Shown here one piece after another: positions 1 to 12,025 of a DNA stretch of 64,000 nucleotides. A model generated the notes under the pieces. That model did not search any database, was not told where the DNA came from, and was given only the letters and a program-made list of their open reading frames with translations. Origin of the DNA: Tetrahymena thermophila SB210 (lineage: Eukaryota; Ciliophora; Oligohymenophorea; Hymenostomatida; Tetrahymenidae); contig NW_002476483.1 of NCBI RefSeq assembly GCF_000189635.1, forward strand, positions 103,117 to 167,116. The letters are read 5' to 3'. Numbering within the stretch: the first letter of the stretch is position 1; each line of letters opens with the position of its first letter. Position numbers and translations under genes: made by a program.

Positions 1-3000
1 AGAAGGAAAAAGCGTGTGGTAAAAAGTTGACGAACTAATTAAAAGGATCAAATTTAAAAAATATATAAAAACATTTCTAAGCTTAAGTAGAATAAGGCTA
101 TATAAACAATTAACTTAAAATTAGCTTACTTAAATAAATGACTTAAGTACTTATCAGCGAAGCGATAGAAATACTTTGAAGGAAAAGAAATTCATCAAAA
201 GCAACAAAGTAGAAATTGTTAAATTATTAAATAGCTTTTCAATCCCTGTCTTTTTGCCTTAAAATTATATTTTGAATGTTTGGCAAATGTTAAAAATTAG
301 TAGCATAGCGGTTTGCTATTTCTTTTATTTGATTGCGTTTTCAATAAATGAAGATATCGAAAACATTTTTTCCATAAAGATTTTGTTTCTGTGCTAATTG
401 TGCCTAGTGTTAGACATATTTGTAACTATAAATACTGCGATTTACATAAAAGGTATTCTTTGCTTAAACAGACGCGAAATATTTAGTTATTATAAATCAA
501 CGATAGCATTTTATTATGATATTTGCTCTATATTTTTTTCATCTTTATATTATATTTTATCGTTTAGTGGAATTGAATAAAGTAGAGCGCTTTTAATTCT
601 CTTGCTACCTATTATTTTTAAGCTAAATGACTTCTAGGTGATCATTAAAAAGATAAAGCTGAAATTTTAATTTGATAGAAAGATGTAGAATCTAATAGAA
701 TTAATAAATCTCATCAAAAACATTGTATTTATTTCTCATATTTTTGCCTGTATTTGGTTGATAATAGGAAGGGTCTCTTTAGAATTCAATGATGGAAATT
801 CAGGAAGTTAAAGTTCCACTCAGAGCTCTTCGAAGGATGGAACCCCAGATAATTCATGGATAAACTAAATGAATTTAGAAGACTCCCCTTGGTATACATA
901 ATACCTCTATTCATATTATTTCATCACTGTTACAATGTGCACAGTTGGATATGGAGATATAAGACCAACTAACCCATTAGAAGTTTCAATAAGCGTTTTT
1001 TTAATCATCACCTGTTGCATAGTATTTGGATTTACTCTGAATTCTATTGGAGAGATTTTCTAAGACTTCTTTACAAAAGAGAAAATAATTCAAGAAAAGC
1101 GATATGTTATAGCTAATTACATGGATAAAAATTAAATTGACGAAAATACAAGGAAAAACATATTCGAGTATTTAGAGTAATAAATGCATACATTTTAATG
1201 AATTACACACAATAAAAATACCACCAAAAAAGAACATTGTTTTTATTTAGTTTTGAATTACAATAAAATAGGAATTAAGAAATAAATGGAAAAATAAACA
1301 AATAAACATACTTATTTAGGTTACAGTTTCAATTGTAATTCCACCTGTTTTAATTAATTAATTTTTTTACTCAAAATTAAATGAATTTTTAATTTGTTAC
1401 ATAATGTATCTTACAAATTAATTAAATCAAATACAAAAATAACAAATTTATTAAATTATTATTTGTTATATATATCAGATACTATTGGAAGGAATCTTTA
1501 GATGAGAACTTATAAGAAGAAAACAAGATAATATCTTAACTTTCTGATAATCTTAAAGAAGAACTTCTAATCTAATCCAATAAACTAATCCTAAAAGAAA
1601 GCAAAGTTCTCAAAGAAAACTTCAGTCTTGAAATACTTTCCAAATGTATCCCCATAATCAAAGAGCAAAAGCTTACGCCAGGAGAAGTTATAATTTAGTA
1701 AGAAGAGGGTAATCTAGAATGCTGTCTTATCTTTGTCCTTTTTGGAGAACTCGAAATTTACAATAAGCAATCAAATAATAGCAATCATGCTAAAAATAGA
1801 GAACCCATATGTTTACTGAGTAGAGTATTGAATATTTCAATTAATACTTTCAGCTAATTATTTTTTTTCATTTTTAAAATAATTCTATTCATTTTTTTAA
1901 AATTTAACGTTTTGCCTTTATAAAACCTTAATTTTATTCAAAAATTTTGAATCATATTATTTTTAATTGAAAATATTTGCAGATTTTAAAAATTAATTTA
2001 AAAAATCCAAGTATTTTTTTTTATCAATTTATATTTAAGTTTTTAACCAGTAAATATGTCAAAAAAGGAGTTAAATGATTTTTAATCATAAATTAATATT
2101 TCTTATCGATAATTAATTTTAATCCTTCCGTATTTTTATTAAAAAATGAGTTATTTATTGTAAATTAATCTGTTTTTGATTTTTAAAAAGCAGTAATTGA
2201 ATAAATTTTTTTAAAATAATAATAATTTTTTTTTTTAATTCAGGGTGATTCTTTTGGAGAAAAATCATTTTTTTCTGGGGAAACACAAAGTCTAAGTGTT
2301 AAAAGTAGACATTTCAGTAAGATTTTAAAAATAAAGAGGGGAGATTTTATGCAAGTTATTAAAGAAGATAAGCTGCAATATGAAAAATTTATCTATTTGC
2401 AAGATAAGTTAAGATACGATGAGCAAATTAGCTATTTACATTCTAAATGTTAATCTTGCTTTAGCAATTTACACTAAATAGAAAAATGCCCTTCTTTGCA
2501 TTTCATCCCAAAAAAGATGAAAATATTTGGTGCTAATTAAATTAGTTTGCCTTAAGTGAGAAATAGCTAGTTTAAAAGAACAAATAAAAAATATGGAACA
2601 TTAGAACATTTTCCTTATAATACTTAAGCTTTTTTGGATTTTTTGGAAGTTTAATTTGAGGATTTAGATTTATACGATTAGAGATACTTTTAATATACTA
2701 TGTTTAAAACAAGAGCAAAGCAAACAGTTGAAGATGATGAATTTGACACTGTTAAAAATATTTATGAAGTATAAAGATCTAAATAAATTACTAACGATTT
2801 CTTAGAATCTCCTAAAGTTGCTGCTGAAAAGAAGAAACTTTCGTTTAAGAAAAAATCAGGGCAAATAACTTTTTAAAATAATGTAGGGAGCTTTCAAATT
2901 TTTTCAAATGGAGAATATTCTGATAAAGATATTCAAAATCAAAATAAAATAAAAAATATTATAGTTCCTTAAATGTGCTAAGATTCAGAGACACTAAATT

Positions 3001-3944
3001 AATTCATTGTAGCGGAGTAGCCTTCAAGCTCAGTAACTACTAATGAATAAGAAATTCCTTATCTTCAGCTTAATGATAATTAGTTAAACAATATTGAGAG
3101 AATTCTTTAACAGAATCGAATCGCAAGTGTTTTCAAAAGGTCTTCTTCAAAAGATAATAATATTTAGTGCTATGAAAGAATAAGAAATAGACAAGAAACT
3201 TAAATAAAAATTGCTTAAAGGTAAAACTAAAATGCTGAGCATATCTTAAATTATGAATCTAAGTCGTCTGTGTGTATGATTCTTGAAGAAAATGAGTTTG
3301 ATTTACTTTTAGGAAAATTTGAAAGTTAAGAAAATTACATTTATTATTTTCCAAAATATAATTTAAAAAATGTTATTAATTAATTAAATCCTCACAGTTG
3401 TTAATCTAATAAACTGAAAAAAGTGCACAACAACATAAGTAGCTAAATAAAAGATAACTATATCTATTCTAAATAAAATAAAAATATTCATCAATTACTT
3501 AAGGAAAGAGATGTAGTATCTTGCAGGTCTATTACAAGAAGTAAAGGAAAAATTTAAAGTGAATCAAGTCTTGATAAAATTGAAAAGAAAGCAGCAGCAG
3601 GAGGAGGAGGAGGGTCTTAAAATTTAATCAATAAAACTGTTGGAAAAAATAACTTTGAAAAAGAACTCTAAAAAATAACTATCTAGTTGGATCTGTCACA
3701 ATAAAATTTCAAAGCCAATTAATCTGTGATAAACGAATCTAAATAATATGAACTTTATGAAGACTAAATTTCTATTAAACTTGAAAATGAAGAAGATCCA
3801 CAAACTCCTCCTTAAAATGAACTTTAAATTCCACAACTTGAAATAATATCTATTGGTTTAATTAAAAACTAGAATTACAACTTTAGCAGCAGTTGTTTGG
3901 AATCTTCCAAAGTGAATTTTAGTTAGTATAATTCGAAAAAATGA
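1..3944 (+). CDS. K+ channel 1, CNG/EAG superfamily (5' partial)
   Basis: Six-transmembrane potassium channel subunit of the plasma or ciliary membrane. Exons: <1-1176, 1479-1824, 2244-3944; about 1,074 codons in the window, with the start codon lying to the left. Introns are 302 and 419 bp, GT...AG. Seen in order: a basic pre-S1 stretch (KRIKFKKYIKTFLSLSRIRL), S1 near 283-345, an S2 with LDIFVTINTAIYIKG, an S5 with SHIFACIW, and the filter TVGYGD near 941-958. A C-linker (YYWKES) and a cyclic-nucleotide-binding fold with FGEKSFFSGETQS follow, where the usual phosphate-binding Arg is Gln. A CX2CX4HX4C motif starts at 2448, and a late module reads FDLLLGKFE...YYFPKYN. The C-terminal third is Gln/Asn/Ser-rich. 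It is closest to channel 3. The frame is unbroken, so it looks functional. Ligand and ion selectivity are inferred from the family only. Confidence 0.93.
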
Positions 3945-4231
3945 TTATCAATTAAAATATCTAAATAAATATTAATGCTAGAATTGAGTGATTGCATTTA
4001 TTTGAGGAATGTGAACTATATGCATATAATCCAATCATGATAATATTTTTAATATTATTTATTTTAGTAAAAAATATACAAATAAGTTCTGTTTATTTAA
4101 AGAAATATTTTCAACATAAAAAAAATAATGATTTAAATTATTAAATATTTTAACAAATTTATTTAATGAAATAAATGTTTTACTTTCGAAATTACTTTAA
4201 AATATTTATTTTTTTGAAAAAATAAAAATAT

Positions 4232-4314
4232 TGGCAACTGTGAGATTCGAACTCACGCGGATTACATCCAGGCGATCTTAAGTCGTCCCCCTTAACCAAC
4301 TCGGGCAAATTGCC
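4232..4314 (-). tRNA. tRNA-Leu, anticodon UAA
   Basis: The reverse strand folds as a class II tRNA of 83 nt: acceptor GGCAATT pairs with AGTTGCC, the discriminator base is A, there is a D arm with GAGTTGGTTAAG, a long variable arm, and a T arm GTGAG-TTCGAAT-CTCAC. The anticodon loop is CTTAAGA, giving anticodon UAA, which reads UUA leucine, not the reassigned glutamine codon UAA. The anticodon stem GACGA/TCGCC has one A-C mismatch. A T run follows the 3' end on the minus strand and can serve as the RNA polymerase III terminator. An identical copy lies at 27578-27660. Confidence 0.93.
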
Positions 4315-5205
4315 TTATTGAAATAATTAAATTCATTTTTAATTAACTTTTATATTTTATATGAGTTAGTTATTGACAACTTAATTAAATAAATAAATAA
4401 TTATGGTTTCAATTGAAATAAAGTAAAATTTTAACTAGTATAAGTAAATATATTTATTTATTTTTCAAAAGTAAATTTTGCAAATTTTTAATAAAAGCTT
4501 AATATAAAATATAAGAACATTAATTTTTTCAAATATGAATAACTAACTTCCCATCTCTAATTGCTACTATATATATTTTTAAGTAGATGATTTAAATACA
4601 CATTTTAATATTAAATTATAAATGTTAAATTAATTTTTTAGTGATATCTCTTCATAAAACCAAATTAATAAATTAATATTTGATAATTATTAATTTTATC
4701 CATTTATAATTAATTAATTAAATTCGATAAATTGCTCTTCAATATTTTAGAAAAATAAAATAAATGATATAATAGATTAAAAGATATTACAAATTAGAAG
4801 AAGTAATTACTAATTTTTTTATTAATATCCTTTAAATTTATATAAATTAATAAAAAAAGTTTTTAAAATCTTCACTTTAAACTCATTAGGTTCTTCATCT
4901 TAATCTTTAGTATATTTAATTTATAAATATTATTAATATTTTTTATATATTTAACTTTCAATTTATTTAAAAAACATAATTTTTCTAATAAAAATTATCT
5001 TCTTTCTTTATTCGTTGATTTGTATTTAAACAAAAATTTTTTAGCTATTTTAACTCCATTTTTATATCAATTTTTAATTTTTATTATTTTATATTTTTTC
5101 TTCATTTTTTTCTTATTAACACTTACACTTGATAAAAACAGTTTATTTATTTTGGATTCTTATATTTTTAATTATAAAAATTAATTTAAAAAATTAAAAC
5201 TAAAG
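4315..5205. other. AT-rich stretch with decayed LRR units
   Basis: No intact gene. The sequence around 4995-5200 looks like the introns of the LRR array downstream: a pyrimidine-rich block ending in TTCTTCATTTTTTTC, then a remnant at 5123-5150 where the usual exon-to-intron junction has become ACTTGATAAAAACAG, without the GT donor. A second possible remnant of an LRR exon lies near 4875-4925 (TTAGGTTCTTCATCTT). The 5' end of the LRR gene therefore seems eroded, and I could not find its first exon. Confidence 0.45.
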
Positions 5206-8200
5206 ATGCGATGAAATTGGTGCATCAGACTTAGGTTCTGCTTTAGAATAGTGCATTAATCTCTCAAATTTGATACTTTAACAAAGGTAAAAAGAGTTTA
5301 TTTGTTTGGATTGTGATATTTATATTTATAAAAACTAATTTAAAACGATAAAGCTCATTTTTCTTTTCTATTGATTGCGCTTGCTTTTTTTTCTTCTTTC
5401 TTTGTTAATTTAACTCATTATTTTATTTTTCAATTTTAGCTTTTATTATTAATTAGCTAATTAATTAAATTTATATTTTTTCTTCAATATTTAAAAAGTC
5501 TAAATAAAATTGGTGCAATGGGTGCATCAGGCTTAGGTTCTGCTTTAGCAAAGTGCATTAATCTCTCAAATTTGACACTTTATCTTAAGTAAAAACAGTT
5601 TATTTGTTTTGAATTATGACATATTTCTAATAATTTTTTTAAAACTATAAAGCTCTTTTTCTTTTTATTGTGCTTGCTTTTTTTTTTTCTTTCTTAATTA
5701 ATTTAACTCATTATTTCATATTTTTTCTTCATTTTCTCCTTCTAATTAACAAATTAATGATATATTTTTCTTCAATTTTTAAAAAGTTAAAATGAAATTG
5801 GTTCAATAGGTGCATCAGATTTATGTTCTGGTTTAGCAAATTGCATTAATCTCTCAAATTTGACACTTGAGCTTAAGTAAAAACAGTTTATTTGTTTTGG
5901 ATTGTGATATTTTAAATTATAAAAACTAATTTAAAACAATAAATATCTTTTTTCATTTCTTTTTATTGTGCTTGCTTTTTTTGTTCTTTTTTAAATTTAA
6001 CTTATCATTTTATTTTCAACTTTTGCTTTTATTTTTAATTAATCTATCTTATTATTTCATATTTTTTCATCCTTTTTTCCTTCTAATTAACTAATATATT
6101 TTATATTTTCTTCAATATTTAAAAAGTTACAATAAAATTGATGATTTAGGTGTATCAGGCTTAGGTTCTGCTTTAGCAAATTGCATTAATCTCTCTAATT
6201 TGACACTTTAACTTAGGTAAAAATATTTTATTTATTTTGGGTTGTGATATATTTTTAATTATAAAAACTAATTTAAAAAATAAAGCTCTTTTTTCTTTTT
6301 CTTTTTATTATGATTGCTTTTTTTTGTTGTTTCTTTGTTAAATTTACTCATCATTTTATTTTCAACTTTTACTTTTATTACTAATTAATTAATCTTATTA
6401 TTTCATATTATTTCTTCATTTTTTCTTTCTAGTTAATTAATTAATTAATTATATATTTTTTTAAAATTTAAAAAGTTTTAATAAAATTGGTGATAAAGGG
6501 GCATCAGACTTAAGTTCTTCTTTAGCAAAGTGCATTAATCTCTCAAATTTGACACTTTACCTTAAGTAAAAACAGTTTATTTGCTTTGAATTGTGATATA
6601 TTTTTAATTATAAAAACTAATTTAAAAAATAAAGCTCTTTTTTCTTTTTCTTTTTATTATGCTTGCTTTTTTTTCTCATTTTTTTGTTAACTTAACTCAT
6701 CATTTTATTTTCAACTTTTACTTTTATAATTAATTAATTTGTCTTATTATTTCTTATTATTTCTTCATTTTTCTTTCTAATTAATTAATTAAATTTATTT
6801 CTTCAAAATTTAAAAAGTTGCAATTAAATTGGTGATGAAGGTGCATTAAGCTTAGGTTCTGGTTTAGCAAATTGTATTAATCTCTCAGATCTGACACTTC
6901 GCTTTTAGTAAAAACAGTTTATTTATCTTTTTTCTTTTTCTTTTTATTATGCTTGCTTTTTTTATTTTTTTGTTTTTTAATTTAACAAATCATTTTATTT
7001 TCAACTGCTGCTTTTATTATTATTAATTTTATTATTTCATATTTTTTCTTCATTTTTTCCTTCTAATTAACTATTTAATGATATATTTTTTCTTCAATAT
7101 TTAAAAAGTGAGAATTAAATTGGTGTAAAGGGCCTATCAAACATGGTTTCTGCTTTAGCTAAGTCCATTAATCTCTCAAATTTGGAACTTCAACTTCAGT
7201 AAAGCAATTTATTTATTTTGAATTGTGAAATTTTTGATTGTAAAAACTAATTAAAAAAAATAAAGTTCTTTTTTCTTTTTATGGTGCTTACTTTTTTTTC
7301 TTCTTTCTTTGCTAATTTAACTTATCATTTTATTTTTTTTTAATTTTTGCTTATATTATTAATTAATCTTATTATTTTTAATTATATATTTATTCTTTAA
7401 AAAGTGGTAGTAAAATTGGTGATGAAGGCGCATCAGGCTTAGGTTCTGCTTTAGCAAATTTTATTAATCTCTCAAATTTGACACTATACCTTGGGTAAAA
7501 ATAGTTTATTTGTTTTGAATTATGATATATTTTTAATAAAAAAACTAATTTAAAAAAATAAAGCTCTTTTTCTTTTTATTTTACTTTTTTTTTCTTCCTT
7601 TGTTAAATTAAATAATTTTTAATTAATTTTATTATTTCATTTTTTTTTTTCATTTTTTGGTTCTAATTAACTAATTAATTTTTTATTTTTTCCTCAATAT
7701 TTAAAAAGTGAAAATTAAATTGGTGATGAAGGTGCATCAGGCTTAGGTTCTGGTTTAGCAAAGTGCATTAATCTCTCTAATTTGATACTTTAACTTAGGT
7801 AAAAATATTTTATTTGTTTTTAATTATAAAAATTAATTTAAAAAAATAAAGCTTATTTTTCTTTTTCTTTTTATTATGATTGCTTTTTTTTATTGTTTCT
7901 ATGTTAACTTAACTCATCATTCATTTTATTTTCAACTTTAACTTATATTATTTCATATTATTTCATATTTTTTCTTCATTTTTCCTTCTAATTAACTAAT
8001 TAATTATATATTTTTTCTTCAATATTTAAAAGTGACAATTAAATTGGTGCAATGGGTGCCTCAGGTTTAGGTTCTGGTTTAGCAAATTGCATTAAACTCT
8101 CAAATTTGACACTTTTCCTTAGGTAAAAACAGTTTATTTATTTTAGATTGTGATATTTTTATTTTTGCTTATTTTTTTTTCTTCTTTTTTTGTTAATTTA

Positions 8201-9150
8201 ACTCACTCATCATTTTATTTTCAACTTTAACTTTTATTATTAATTAATTAATCTTATTATTTCATATTTTTTATTCACTTTTTCCTTCTAATAATTGTAT
8301 ATTTTTTCTTCAATATTTAAAAAGTTCCAATAAAATTGGTGCAAAGGGCGCATCATGTTTGGGCTCTGCTTTAGCAAAGTGCTTTAATCTCTCAAATTTG
8401 AAACTTATTCTTTGGTAAAAATGGTTTATTTATTTTGGATTATGTTTATTTTATTTATAAAAACTAAATAAAAATAATAATGCTCTTTTTTTTTTTCTTT
8501 TTGTCATGCTTGCTTTTTTACATCTTTTTTTGTTAAATTAACAACTCATCATTTAATTTTCAACTTTTGATTTAATTATTAATTAATTAATCTTATTATT
8601 TTATATTATTTCTTCATTTTTTCCTTCTAATTAACTAATTAATTATATATTTTTATTTTAATATTTAAAAAGTGCCAATAAAATTCGTGCAATGGGTGTC
8701 TCAGACTTAGGTTCTGCTTTAGCAAATTGCATTAATCTCTCAAATTTGGCACTTAATGTTGGGTAAAAACAGTTTATTTGTTTTGAATTGTGATATTTTC
8801 AATTATAAAAGATAAAAACAATAAAGCTCTTTATCCTTTTTCTTTTTATTATGATTGCTTTTTTTTTCTTGTTTCTTTGTTAATTTATTAATTAATCATA
8901 TTTTTTCTTTATTTTTTCCTTCTAATTAACTATTTAATTATATATTTTTTCTTCAATATTTAAAAAGTCAGAATTAATTTCGTGCAACGGGTGCTTTAGG
9001 CTTAGTTTCTGGTCTATCAAATTGCATTAATCTCTCAAGTTTGACACTCTACCTTTCGTAAGAAGAGTTTATTTATTTTGGATTGTGGTATTTTTTATTA
9101 TAAAAACTAATTAAAAAACAATAAAGTTCTTTGAGTTTATTTGATATCTT
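5130..9150 (+). repeat. Tandem exon-intron repeat, about 290-350 bp per unit
   Basis: The unit is one LRR exon plus one intron. Units start at intervals of 288-349 bp. Both intron ends are conserved between units: the 5' side begins GTAAAAACAGTTTATTTG and runs into a TTGTGATATTTTTAATTAT block; the 3' side ends TTTTTTCTTCAATATTTAAA-AAG. Intron middles vary in length by small indels in T-rich runs. This shows that whole exon-intron units were duplicated in tandem rather than exons alone. Exons are more conserved than introns, which points to past selection on the protein. Confidence 0.85.
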
Positions 9151-9366
9151 TTATTTGATTTATTATTTTTATTCCAATTTTTTTTTATTGAGTAAATTAA
9201 GATATATAATTTAAAAAAAAAAAAATTTATTTTATTTAATATCTATTTAAAATTTACTCAAATTTATAATAGTAATGCTAACTAAATGAATGAATCATAA
9301 ATATCAAAAGTAATAAGCAAGTGTCTTTAATCAAAAAGATTAGTTGTATTTAAAATAAAATTCTGA
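5206..9366 (+). CDS. LRR protein, one repeat per exon (5' end not found)
   Basis: Thirteen exons encode ribonuclease-inhibitor-like leucine-rich repeats of 30 residues, pattern D-N-x-I-G-x-x-G-A-S-G-L-G-S-A-L-A-x-C, then I-N-L-S-N-L-T-L. Exons: 5206-5286, 5499-5588, 5787-5876, 6127-6216, 6476-6565, 6818-6907, 7109-7198, 7405-7494, 7709-7798, 8033-8122, 8325-8414, 8673-8762, 8968-9057. All but the first are exactly 90 bp. Every intron is phase 2, so exons can be added or lost without breaking the frame. Acceptors read TTTAAAAAG, donors GTAAAAAC or a variant. A last exon is proposed at 9318-9366 (KCLQSKRLVVFKIKF, then TGA), a tail that I recall from other Tetrahymena LRR proteins. LRR proteins bind other proteins; the partner is unknown. 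No exon carries an internal TGA, but the missing start leaves open that it is a dying gene. Confidence 0.7.
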
Positions 9367-10196
9367 AGATAATCAAGTGGCGAAAAAGGGATGAATAAAT
9401 ATTAACTGTTTTAATAATAAATTATTATGTTTTATTATTTAATATTTTGAAAAAATTTTTTTAACCTAAAATATAGATATATAGATAAATTTTATTATTG
9501 TTTTTATATTTATTTATAAATATCATTTATATTTTTGTAAGTTAATAAATTGCTTATAAAAAATTAAAAAATAAATTTTCTTAAATAAATAAATTTTCTA
9601 ATATTCCCAGATTCCCAGAACACTCGTGCACTCATCAATAAATATTATCTACCTAAATAGAAAGTAAACTATTATAAACAATATTTATTTATTTTCACAT
9701 AAATTTAATTGTTAGAAAGTAGTTAATGCTTTAAATAACATTATTTATCATTTTCATTAACTCTAAAATATTTTAAATCTATCTTATACAAATAATTTTT
9801 GTTTTAAAAGAATGTTGCAGCTCGCAATATTTTTTAAAATTAGGTGATACAATTAATTTAAGAAATCTGAGATTCTTTTTTTAATTGTTATTTGTTTATG
9901 TATTGTTATCACTAAATTAATAATCTTATTAATAAACAAATATTAAAAATAACATTATTTTTTTAAATATCTTTACGTTATTTTATATGAAGTATTAATT
10001 TTAAATATTTTTTTTGTAAGCAAAAATAAAAATAAAAAACTGTGTTTTTAATTATCTTTTGTAAATTTAGGTAGATTACTTGCTCAATAAATATTTAATA
10101 TGTTTTTGAATTAAATTAAACTGATAAGTAAAAATAAAAAAATTATTTTTAAAAATTTATGTAGCTTCAAATTCTCTCAAAAAATAGTAGAGTCAG
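9367..10196. other. AT-rich gene-free stretch
   Basis: I see no coding frame, RNA gene or clear repeat in about 830 bp. The only local oddity is a less AT-rich patch at 9606-9640 with a short direct repeat (two copies of ATTCCCAGA). Confidence 0.4.
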
Positions 10197-10532
10197 TCAT
10201 GTTAACATTTATATAATTTATAAACAAAAATAAAATAATTTTATAATAATAACAATAATAATAATATAAAATAGACAATTTAATTAATTAAAAAGTAAAG
10301 AAAATCCCCTACTAATCTCCATGAATCCCCAATTTTTTATCTTTTTGCGATACAAATTAATTTTTATCAAATGATAATTTCCATTAGTTTTCTTTCTTTA
10401 AGTATAATATCCATTAAATATTCCATTCTTTAATTTTATTATATATCTACTTTTATCTTTTTTCGGATCCAATTTAGGATATTAATAAATTCCTTATTAT
10501 GTATCTATCTACAACAGTAACCTACCTAATTT
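10197..10532 (-). CDS. Possible C-terminal end of an unknown gene, cut by gap
   Basis: On the minus strand a frame without TGA runs from the gap edge to a stop at 10197-10199, 111 residues. The first two thirds have coding-like composition (YPKLDPKKDKSRYIIKL, NGNYHLIKINLYRKK); the last third is a run of Ile, Leu and Tyr that may be non-coding. I do not recognise it. In a genome with TGA as the only stop, open frames of this length arise by chance, so this is a weak call. Confidence 0.25.
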
Positions 10533-10632
10533 NNNNNNNNNNNNNNNNNNNNNNNNNNNNNNNNNNNNNNNNNNNNNNNNNNNNNNNNNNNNNNNNNNNN
10601 NNNNNNNNNNNNNNNNNNNNNNNNNNNNNNNN
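10533..10632. other. Assembly gap (100 N)
   Basis: A run of exactly 100 undetermined bases, the conventional length for a gap of unknown size. It sits at the edge of a repeat-rich stretch, which probably caused the break. Confidence 0.99.
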
Positions 10633-11280
10633 AAAATAATTTTAAATTTCCCTCAACATAATTTATTCGCGCTCATTTAATTATTACTCCAGATTTGATT
10701 GTCTGTCCTGCTATTCGCGCTCATTTAATTATTTCTTCAGATTTAATTGTCTGTGCTCCTTGAAAATGAATTATTTTTTTAATTATTTTATTTCTGATTC
10801 ATATGTGTGCCTTGAAAATGAATTATATTTTATTATTATTATTTATTTCTGATTTAAAATTAGATAAATTATTTTATTTTTTATTTATAAATGTAAACAA
10901 TTTTAACTCTGAAATCTCTACAAACAAATAAATTTCTTATTCGCTCATTTAATTATTTCTTCAGATTTAATTGTCTGTGCGACATTGAAATTTATTTATT
11001 TTTTTATTATTATTTATTTCTGATTTAAAATTAGATAAATTATTTTATTTTTTATTTATAAATTGATACAATTTTAACTCTGAAATTTTTACAAACAAAT
11101 AAATTCTGAGCATCAAATTAAATAAGATCAAATTAATTCTTCCTATTTATTCGCGCTCATTTAATTATTCCGTTTCACTACAAAATTTATTCGCGCTCAT
11201 TTAATTATTTCTTCAGACATAATTAAGTGCGGAAATTGAGAATATTTAATTATTTTTTTTATTCTTTTTTCTGATTTAAA
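10633..11280. repeat. Dispersed direct repeats next to the gap
   Basis: A motif ATTCGCGCTCATTTAATTATT or a close variant occurs about five times (near 10667, 10713, 10939, 11147 and 11187), often followed by CTTCAGATTTAATTGTCTGTG. A larger direct repeat of about 160 bp (about 10840-10937 and 11010-11103, with its CTCATTTAATT lead-in) includes TGATTTAAAATTAGATAAAT and TTTTAACTCTGAAAT. No coding frame is apparent. No terminal repeats or transposase are visible, so the element type is not assigned. Confidence 0.7.
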
Positions 11281-11745
11281 ATTGGAATAAATAATTAGGT
11301 GATAAAAAAATAGATGTTGAGTGAAAATAGTTGGAATTGAAATGAATAATTAGGTGATAAAAAAATAGATATTGAGTGAAAATAAATTATTCCGTTGCAC
11401 TACATAATTTATTTGAACAAATAGTTAGAATTGGAATGAATAATTAGGTGATAAAAAAGTAGATATTGAGTGAAAATAAATTATGTAGTGCAACGGAATA
11501 ATTTATTTGAACGAATAGTTGGAATTGAAATGAATAATTAGGTGATAAAAAAATAGATATTGAGTGAAAATAAATTATTCCGTTGCACTACATAATTTAT
11601 TTGAACAAATAGTTAGAATTGGAATGAATAATTAGGTGATAAAAAAATAGATATTGAGTGAAAATAAATTATGTAGTGCAACGGAATAATTTATTTGAAC
11701 GAATCAAATTATATAGAGCAACAGAATAATTTATTTGAACGAATA
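11281..11745. repeat. 188-bp tandem repeat with core in alternating orientation
   Basis: A partial unit (11281-11327) is followed by two copies of a 188-bp unit starting at 11328 and 11516. Each unit holds two 94-bp halves. The core TCCGTTGCACTAC appears at 11391-11403 and 11579-11591, and its reverse complement at 11485-11497 and 11673-11685. Each core is bracketed by AAATAAATTAT and ATAATTTATTT, which are inverted repeats of each other. A further degenerate core (11705-11735) follows. Non-core parts of the halves all run in one direction. Confidence 0.85.
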
Positions 11746-12025
11746 GTTGGAATTGAGATGGAAAAAAATTGAAAAATATAATTCAGAAAAAAGATAAAAA
11801 TAATATATTCAAAAATCAATTAAAATAAAGAATAAAGCATAATGTAAAACAACATACATAGTAAAAGGATTCTTATAATTTTTAGGAAACTAAAAACAAG
11901 AAATATATGATCTAAATCACAAACATATAAACAAATAAACTCTATAATTAAACAAGTAATTCATAGATTACTATCCTTTTGAAGACGAAGAAGAAGAGAG
12001 AAAATCATGGAATAAAACAAAGAAA

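Noticed and set aside
1-4314. Reading the tRNA anticodon UAA as a suppressor for the reassigned UAA codon
   Set aside because: A tRNA reading codon UAA would need anticodon UUA. Anticodon UAA reads codon UUA, and the long variable arm fits tRNA-Leu.
4402-5205. A long frame without TGA leading into the first LRR exon
   Set aside because: With TGA as the only stop and extreme AT content, long open frames are expected by chance; the translated residues are mostly Ile, Leu, Asn, Lys and Gln, and intron-like blocks lie inside it.
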